From Thiohalophilus sp046483665 (GTDB taxonomy: Bacteria; Pseudomonadota; Gammaproteobacteria; UBA6429; Thiohalophilaceae): a stretch of DNA of 64,000 bases. The notes below the pieces were generated by a model. That model searched no databases, was not told the DNA's origin, and worked only from the letters and a program-made list of their open reading frames with translations. The stretch spans positions 51,982-115,981 of the forward strand of contig NZ_JAWOCR010000004.1 of assembly GCF_046483665.1 (NCBI RefSeq), in the 5' to 3' direction. A program made the position numbers and the translations under genes. This document shows, piece after piece, positions 59,508 through 64,000 of the stretch. The number at the start of each line of letters is the position of its first letter. The stretch's first letter is position 1.

Positions 59508-59575
59508 TAGACCGTAGGAGGCGACTTTGTCGGCGACCTGCCTGGATTCGAGAAGTCGCGGCTACAAGCCCCTCC
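59508..59575. repeat. GTAGGAGGCGACTT palindromic repeat, copy 1
   Basis: CGTAGGAGGCGACTTTGTCG at the left and GAAGTCGCGGCTACAAGCCCC plus TCCTAC at the right form an imperfect palindrome of about 65 bp. A second copy is at 59685-59752 and the tandem relatives are at 63623-64000. Confidence 0.75.
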
Positions 59576-59637
59576 TACTTTGGGGCGAGGGCTAGTACGG
59601 CTAGAACCTGTTAACCAGGACCTGGTAGCTGAGAAGA

Positions 59638-59679
59638 TGGTCGGGACGGCAGGGTGAGCTGAAACCGAACCACCGGTTC
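59638..59679. repeat. Duplicated tRNA-Pro 3' end, copy A
   Basis: The first 16 bp, TGGTCGGGACGGCAGG, are identical to the 3' end of tRNA-Pro (59986-60001, including CCA). The copy continues GTGAGCTGAAACCGAACCAC before diverging. An identical 42-bp sequence occurs at 59863-59904. Confidence 0.75.
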
Positions 59680-59684
59680 TCAGT

Positions 59685-59752
59685 GGTAGGAGGCGACTTC
59701 GTCGGCGACTGTGCCTGGATTCGAGAAGTCGCGGCTGCAAGCCCCTCCTACA
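59685..59752. repeat. GTAGGAGGCGACTT palindromic repeat, copy 2
   Basis: TAGGAGGCGACTTCGTCGG and GTCGCGGCTGCAAGCCCCTC form the ends of the palindrome. It differs from copy 1 (59508-59575) by a few bases. Confidence 0.75.
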
Positions 59753-59862
59753 AAGAAAACGGACGGAGGAATTTTTTTGGCGGAGAGGGATGAATGCGAT
59801 GATCGCACTCTGTCGTGATAAGGGACCAGGTCCTGGTTAGCAGGACCTGGTCCCTGAGAAGT

Positions 59863-59904
59863 TGGTCGGGACGGCAGGGTGAGCTGAAACCGAACCACCG
59901 GTTC
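59863..59904. repeat. Duplicated tRNA-Pro 3' end, copy B
   Basis: Identical to copy A over about 42 bp, starting with the 16-bp tRNA-Pro 3' end. It is preceded by an AGCAGGACCTGGTCCCTGAG inverted motif resembling the one before copy A. It lies 123 bp from the functional tRNA. Confidence 0.75.
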
Positions 59905-59985
59905 GCAGTTCAGCGAACGCCCGGAGGGCCGGAAATCCGGCCGTCCTCATACTTCCACGGCCAACGGCCGTGCAAAAATTAAGAT

Positions 59986-60062
59986 TGGTCGGGACGGCAG
60001 GATTTGAACCTGCGACCCTCTGCACCCCATGCAGATGCGCTACCAGGCTGCGCTACGCCCCG
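59986..60062 (-). tRNA. tRNA-Pro (anticodon GGG)
   Basis: A 77-nt tRNA on the minus strand, with CCA encoded. The acceptor stem pairs CGGGGCG with CGTCCCG (one G-U). The anticodon stem TCTGC/GCAGA encloses the loop ATGGGGT, giving anticodon GGG. The T-arm GCAGGTTCAAATCCTGC is canonical. The C1-G72 pair agrees with bacterial tRNA-Pro. Confidence 0.95.
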
Positions 60063-60104
60063 ACGGATTTGGAACGGCGGGAATCATACACCACATCAAT
60101 CTCA

Positions 60105-60429
60105 GGGCCAAGGGACGAGTTACGAGGGACGAGGAAAAACATCTTCCCGAAAGTAAGTAGGGTGCGTTCTACGCACCATTTCCCTGCGAAAATAGCTTCG
60201 GCACAATGGGTTCGTACCATATGGGTAGAAAGGTCGGTCGCGCGGCGTCCTCCGGACGCAGCGACGAGTAACGAGGGAAAACACCCTGTCTCGTGAACTT
60301 CTGGAATCGCCTTCGGTACGATGGATTCGTGTGGGTGGAAAGGTCGGTCGCGGCGCAGCCGCGCCTACGAACCAAAGAGCAGGATGCTCCAGGTTTTCCT
60401 CGTCACTCGTCCCTCGTAACTCGGCCCTC
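60105..60429. repeat. Repeats between tRNA-Pro and merR
   Basis: GGGACGA-GTTACGA-GGGACGA (60112-60132) and the inverted CTCGTCA-CTCGTCC-CTCGTAA (60399-60419) flank the region. Inside are two diverged direct copies of a 60-bp unit: CTTCGGCACAATGGGTTCGT with GGTAGAAAGGTCGGTCGCG (about 60196-60242), and CTTCGGTACGATGGATTCGT with GGTGGAAAGGTCGGTCGCGG (about 60310-60355). No gene is supported here. Confidence 0.65.
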
Positions 60430-60792
60430 TTATCTAGAAAGAATCGAGGCGATTTCCTCGAGTTCCATGCGCATCTGGCGCAGGGTTTCCTTATCGGTCT
60501 TGCTGCCTTTTTTGGGCTGGTTGTTGCTGTCGGTCAGTTGCAGGCGCGCGCCGCCGATGGTGTAGCCCTGTTCATAGAGCAGGCTACGAATCTCGCGGAT
60601 CATGATCACGTCCTGGCGCTGGTAGTAACGGCGGTTACCGCGGCGCTTGACCGGTTTGAGTTGCGGGAATTCCTGCTCCCAGTAGCGCAACACGTGCGGC
60701 TTGACGGCGCACAGCTCGCTCACCTCACCGATGGTGAAGTACCGCTTGCCGGGAATCGGGGGTAATTCGTTATTATTGGTGGGTTCCAGCAT
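60430..60792 (-). CDS. MerR-family transcriptional regulator (120 aa)
   Basis: An N-terminal winged helix-turn-helix (KRYFTIGEVSELCAVKPHVL, about residues 16-35) with YWEQEFPQLKPVKRRGNRRY, followed by a short dimerisation helix. This is the MerR-type protein commonly found after ihfA in gammaproteobacteria. It overlaps the 3' end of ihfA by 20 nt, so it is translationally coupled. Its ligand is unknown. Confidence 0.92.
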   Translation of the reverse strand: MLEPTNNNELPPIPGKRYFTIGEVSELCAVKPHVLRYWEQEFPQLKPVKRRGNRRYYQRQDVIMIREIRSLLYEQGYTIGGARLQLTDSNNQPKKGSKTDKETLRQMRMELEEIASILSR

Positions 60793-61072
60793 ATGCTTCG
60801 ACTTTGGCCTTCAGTTTTTGTCCGGGACGAAATGTCACAACTCGCCGTGCGGTTATGGGGATCTCTTCGCCGGTTTTGGGATTGCGGCCGGGACGCTGCT
60901 TTTTATCGCGCAAGTCGAAATTGCCGAAACCGGAGAGCTTGACCTGCTGGCCGTTCTCGAGCGCATTACGAATCTCCTCGAAAAACATCTCCACAATTTC
61001 CTTCGCTTCGCGCTTGTTCAGCCCCAGCTCCTCGAACAATCGCTCGGCCATCACCGCTTTTGTCAGCGCCAT
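60773..61072 (-). CDS. ihfA: Integration host factor alpha subunit (99 aa)
   Basis: HU/IHF fold DNA-bending protein. The beta-arm motif GRNPKTGEEIPITARRVVTF and the conserved KLSGFGNFDLRDKKQRPGRN are clear. It follows pheT by 5 nt, the classical pheT-ihfA order of gammaproteobacteria, and overlaps merR at its 3' end. Confidence 0.97.
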   Translation of the reverse strand: MALTKAVMAERLFEELGLNKREAKEIVEMFFEEIRNALENGQQVKLSGFGNFDLRDKKQRPGRNPKTGEEIPITARRVVTFRPGQKLKAKVEAYAGTHQ

Positions 61073-61077
61073 AGTTG

Positions 61078-63519
61078 TTATTCTCTAAGTGTAGCCCCAA
61101 GTTCGCGATCCAGCACCTTCAGGATAGTACTGATCTCGCTCTCGACATCTTCATCCTTAAGAGTGCGTGAAAGATCCTGCAAGGTCAAGCCCAGGGCCAG
61201 ACTTTTTCTTCCAGAATCAATACCTTCGCCCACATAGACATCAAACAACTCGATGTTTTTGAGCCAGCCGGAGCCGCCTTTTTCAATGCAATCCTTGACT
61301 TTCTGTGCGCTAATGTTCTCATCCAGAACGATGGCAATATCCCGACGAATTGACGGGTATTTCGACAGCGGCGCAAATGCCGGCAGCCGCCGCTCGGCCA
61401 GACTGGCCTGCTCGATCTCGAACAGATAAACCGACCGGGAAAGTCCCAGTTGCTGCTGCAGCGCGGGATGCAGGGCTCCGAGGCGCCCCACGACCCGGTC
61501 GTTGTGGCGGATCATAGCCGCCTGGCCGGGATGCAAAGCCGGATGGCTGTCATCGGGTTCAAACCGGAACTGCTCGCTCTGGCCGGTTCGGGCCAGCAAC
61601 TGTTCTACATGTCCCTTGCAGTCGAAAAAATCGGCCTGACGGGCGGGGCTGCTCCACCGGGGCGGCAGCAAACTGCCTGATAGCAAACCCGCAAGGACCG
61701 GTTCCTGTTTTAATTCAGCGTCTTGCAAAACAAACTTCAGACCCTGCTCGAATAATAATACGCGATCCTGCTGACGATTCAAGTTATATAACGCCGTTTG
61801 CAGCAATCCCGGCCACAGGGAGGTCCGCATCGCCGCCATGTCCGCCGAAATCGGGTTGGCCAGCATTAGCGCCGGGCCGTGCGGATCCAGCTGCTGCTGG
61901 AGCTTCGGATCCACAAAACTGTAGGTCACCGCCTCCTGGTAGCCCAGAGCCACCAGCAGGCGTTTGTAATCGGCCGGCTTGAGCCGGGTTTCCGGCCGGG
62001 CGCCCATCGCCAGGGTAATCCGTGGCCGGCTGGCTGGCAGATTGTCATAGCCGTAAATCCGCCCCAGCTCCTCGATCAGATCCACCTCCAGGTTGATATC
62101 AAACCGAAACGACGGTGGCGTCACCTCCCAGACAAGCTCTTCCTCACCCCTGGCCGAAGGGCCATCCTCGTCCCTCGTCACTCGTCCCTCGTCACTATCG
62201 GCCGGATGGACCACCATCCCGAGACGCCCCAGAATATCGACCACCGCGTCCCCGGCAATGTCCGCCCCGAGAATCCGGCCGATTCGGACCTTGCGCAGCT
62301 TCACCGGCGCTCTGACCGGCAATTGATCGGTCTGCTGGACATGCACCACCGGTCCTGCCTTGCCGCCACAAATCGCCTGCAGCAGCGCCGTGGCGCGCTC
62401 CAGCGCCGGCACCTGCAGCTGCGGATCCACGCCCCGCTCGAAGCGGTGCGAGGAGTCGGTATGCAGGCCATAGCCGCGCGCCTTGCCGGCGATCGCCTGC
62501 GGGGCAAACCAGGCGCTTTCCAGGAAAATATCGACCGTCCCCTCGCCCACGGCGGAGTCAGCGCCGCCCATGATGCCGGCCAGCGCTACCGGCGCCTTCT
62601 CATCGGCGATCACCAGCGTTTCGCTGTCCAGTTCGATCGTCTGCTCATCCAGCAGGATCAGGGACTCGCCGGCGTGGGCATAGCGAACGTGGATGCCGCC
62701 CTGTAATTTGCCCAGATCGAAGGCGTGCATTGGCTGACCCAGCTCCAGCAGTACATAGTTAGTTACATCCACCACCGGCCCCAGGCTGCGCAGGCCGCTG
62801 CGCCGCAGCCGCTCGGCCAGCCACAGCGGCGTCCTGGCCCCGGGGTCGATTCCCTGCAATACCCGCCCGGCATATTGCGGACAGGCCGCCGGGGCATCCA
62901 GGCTCACGCTCAGGCGGTCGTCGATCGCTGCGGCACAGGCCTTGATATCAGGACCGGCCACGGACAATTGATTCAGCACACCCACTTCCCGGGCAATCCC
63001 GGCCAGGCTCAGGCAATCGCCCCGGTTGGGCGTCAGCCCCAGCTCGATACTGACATCATCCAGTAGCAGATAAGCGCGAATCGACTCCCCCACCGGGGCG
63101 TCCTCCGGCAGTTCCATCAGGCCTTCAGCACTGTCCGCCAGGCCCAGCTCCTTCTCGGAGCAGAGCATGCCGTGCGACGGCACACCGCGCAGTTTGGATT
63201 TTTTAATTTTCAGATCGCCCGGCAGCTTCGCCCCGACCAGCGCGGTCGGCGCCCTCAAGCCTTCGCGTACATTGGCCGCCCCGCAGACGATCTGCAGCGG
63301 CTCGTCAGCGCCGACATTCACCGTCGCCACGCGCAGCTTGTCCGCATCGGGGTGCGGTTCCAGCCCGATCACCTCGCCGACCACCACCTTGTCGAAGGCC
63401 CCGGCCACCGGCTCGATCGCATCCACCTCCAGCCCGGCCATCGTCAGCTGATGCGCCAGCGCGTCGGTGTCGATATCGGGATTAACCCACTCTCTTAGCC
63501 ATTTTTCACTGAACTTCAT
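61078..63519 (-). CDS. pheT: Phenylalanine-tRNA ligase beta subunit with repeat-derived insert (813 aa)
   Basis: All usual domains are present: the tRNA-binding domain (about residues 40-150), B3/B4 (about 210-380), the B5 domain and core (about 400-690), and a C-terminal FDX-ACB domain (FAPLSKYPSIRRDIAIVLDE). Near residues 440-460, between HPADSDEG and ELVWEVTPPSFRFDI, an extra stretch of about 20 residues (EGRVTRDEDGPSARGEEE) replaces a short loop. DNA 62167-62194 shows it comes from four CTCGTCC/CTCGTCA heptamers. pheS is not within the 480 nt upstream. Confidence 0.96.
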   Translation of the reverse strand: MKFSEKWLREWVNPDIDTDALAHQLTMAGLEVDAIEPVAGAFDKVVVGEVIGLEPHPDADKLRVATVNVGADEPLQIVCGAANVREGLRAPTALVGAKLPGDLKIKKSKLRGVPSHGMLCSEKELGLADSAEGLMELPEDAPVGESIRAYLLLDDVSIELGLTPNRGDCLSLAGIAREVGVLNQLSVAGPDIKACAAAIDDRLSVSLDAPAACPQYAGRVLQGIDPGARTPLWLAERLRRSGLRSLGPVVDVTNYVLLELGQPMHAFDLGKLQGGIHVRYAHAGESLILLDEQTIELDSETLVIADEKAPVALAGIMGGADSAVGEGTVDIFLESAWFAPQAIAGKARGYGLHTDSSHRFERGVDPQLQVPALERATALLQAICGGKAGPVVHVQQTDQLPVRAPVKLRKVRIGRILGADIAGDAVVDILGRLGMVVHPADSDEGRVTRDEDGPSARGEEELVWEVTPPSFRFDINLEVDLIEELGRIYGYDNLPASRPRITLAMGARPETRLKPADYKRLLVALGYQEAVTYSFVDPKLQQQLDPHGPALMLANPISADMAAMRTSLWPGLLQTALYNLNRQQDRVLLFEQGLKFVLQDAELKQEPVLAGLLSGSLLPPRWSSPARQADFFDCKGHVEQLLARTGQSEQFRFEPDDSHPALHPGQAAMIRHNDRVVGRLGALHPALQQQLGLSRSVYLFEIEQASLAERRLPAFAPLSKYPSIRRDIAIVLDENISAQKVKDCIEKGGSGWLKNIELFDVYVGEGIDSGRKSLALGLTLQDLSRTLKDEDVESEISTILKVLDRELGATLRE
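62167..62194. repeat. Heptamer repeat inside the pheT coding sequence
   Basis: Four units, CTCGTCC-CTCGTCA-CTCGTCC-CTCGTCA, identical in type to intergenic arrays at 28482-28509, 60112-60132 and 60399-60419. On the coding strand it reads DEGRVTRDEG-like acidic/basic residues, and the frame is kept. Confidence 0.85.
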
Positions 63520-63622
63520 TTTTCAAATCTCTTTTTAACGCAGAGGCGCAAAGGCGCAGAGAACGCAAAGGAACAATTTATTTTTTGTTGATTTCACAAG
63601 CCATCGAAATGGCTATATAAAC
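63520..63622. repeat. CGCAGAGG repeat upstream of pheT
   Basis: AACGCAGAGGCGCAAAGGCG and CAGAGAACGCAAAGG (about 63537-63571) precede the tandem array. No promoter or pheS end is visible. The pheT ribosome binding region lies within AT-rich sequence just before it. Confidence 0.65.
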
Positions 63623-64000
63623 GTGGGAGGCGATTCCATCGGCGACGGCCCGGCCACTTTTCCCGGGTCGCGGCTGCAAGCCCCTCCTACAAATCCAGGT
63701 GCCAGGTGCTAGCAACCAGGACCTAGAACCTGTTTTGTGGGAGGCGATTCCATCGGCGACGGCCCGGCCACTTTTCCCGGGTCGCGGCTACAAGCCCCTC
63801 CTACAAATCCAGGTGCCAGGTGCTAGCAACCAGGACCTAGAACCTGTTTTGTGGGAGGCGATTCCATCGGCGACGGCCCGGCCACTTCTCCCGGGTCGCG
63901 GCTGCAAGCCCCTCCTACAAATCCAGGTGCCAGGTGCTAGCAACCAGGACCTAGAACCTGTTTTGTGGGAGGCGATTCCATCGGCGACGGCCCGGCCACT
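63623..64000. repeat. 114-bp tandem repeat array (three full copies plus a partial)
   Basis: Units start with GTGGGAGGCGATTCCATCGG at 63623, 63737, 63851 and 63965 (the last is cut by the window end). Each holds a palindromic core (GTGGGAGGCGATT... to GCAAGCCCCTCCTAC) related to the elements at 59508 and 59685, followed by AATCCAGGTGCCAGGTGC and CCAGGACCTAGAACCTG. Copies differ by only a few bases, so the amplification is recent. Confidence 0.9.

Noticed and set aside
59489..60025. Minus-strand frames with SAHPAVPT-like peptides
   Set aside because: These are translations of tRNA-Pro 3' end and its copies, a well-known kind of spurious gene call.

Overview
The window is a chromosomal segment of a gammaproteobacterium that oxidises sulfur through the reverse dissimilatory sulfite reductase (rDsr) pathway. 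The evidence is a complete oxidative-type dsr cluster, dsrABEFHCMKLJOPNR (35.0-47.8 kb), with the dsrEFH and dsrL genes that mark sulfur oxidisers, surrounded by gammaproteobacterial housekeeping genes (hflD-purB, roxA, pheT-ihfA-merR, cysG). A seven-subunit Mrp-type cation/proton antiporter suggests a marine, saline or alkaline habitat. I cannot assign a genus.

Layout. 0-11 kb: the end of hflD, acnA, a small unknown gene, then purB, roxA, a GNAT acetyltransferase, a PLD-like protein, a secretin-domain protein, an M61 peptidase and a small membrane protein. 11-17 kb: mrpA/B-C-D-E-F-G in one tightly overlapping operon. 17-24 kb, minus strand: egtB-egtD (ergothioneine-type), then a five-gene operon moxR - VWA/metallopeptidase-like - dsrS-like - unknown - grxC. 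24-35 kb: small genes I take to be accessory to sulfur oxidation. They include Sel1, several unknown proteins, three 2-oxoglutarate/Fe(II) dioxygenases, a PAS chemoreceptor, a DsrC paralogue lacking both redox cysteines (RspA type), and a Cas6/Cmx6-like protein with no CRISPR array or other cas gene. 35-48 kb: the dsr cluster. 47.9-50.9 kb: a NarX/NarL-type two-component system and a rhodanese. 51-57 kb: an S24-like protein, an Atm1-type ABC exporter, and a lower-GC pair made of a periplasmic binding protein and a GGDEF-EAL protein. 57-64 kb: cysG, cysC, tRNA-Pro(GGG), merR, ihfA and pheT.

How it fits together. DsrEFH passes sulfane sulfur to DsrC. DsrAB oxidises it with DsrL as electron acceptor, and DsrMKJOP links DsrC to the quinone pool. 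CysG and DsrN supply siroheme and its amide form. DsrR and DsrS are regulatory accessories. The two-component system lies directly after dsrR, and a NarL-like 7-2-7 inverted heptamer lies just upstream of the predicted dsrA promoter. An IscR-type-1-like box lies upstream of dsrR.

Intergenic regions are full of dispersed repeats: GC-rich CGCAGAGG elements, 7-nt-period repeats (TTGAATG, CTCAGCA and CTCGTCC types), REP-like palindromes and a 114-bp tandem array. One 7-nt repeat lies in frame inside pheT, and others supply the stop codons of cysG and cysC. I see no prophage, transposase or CRISPR array.
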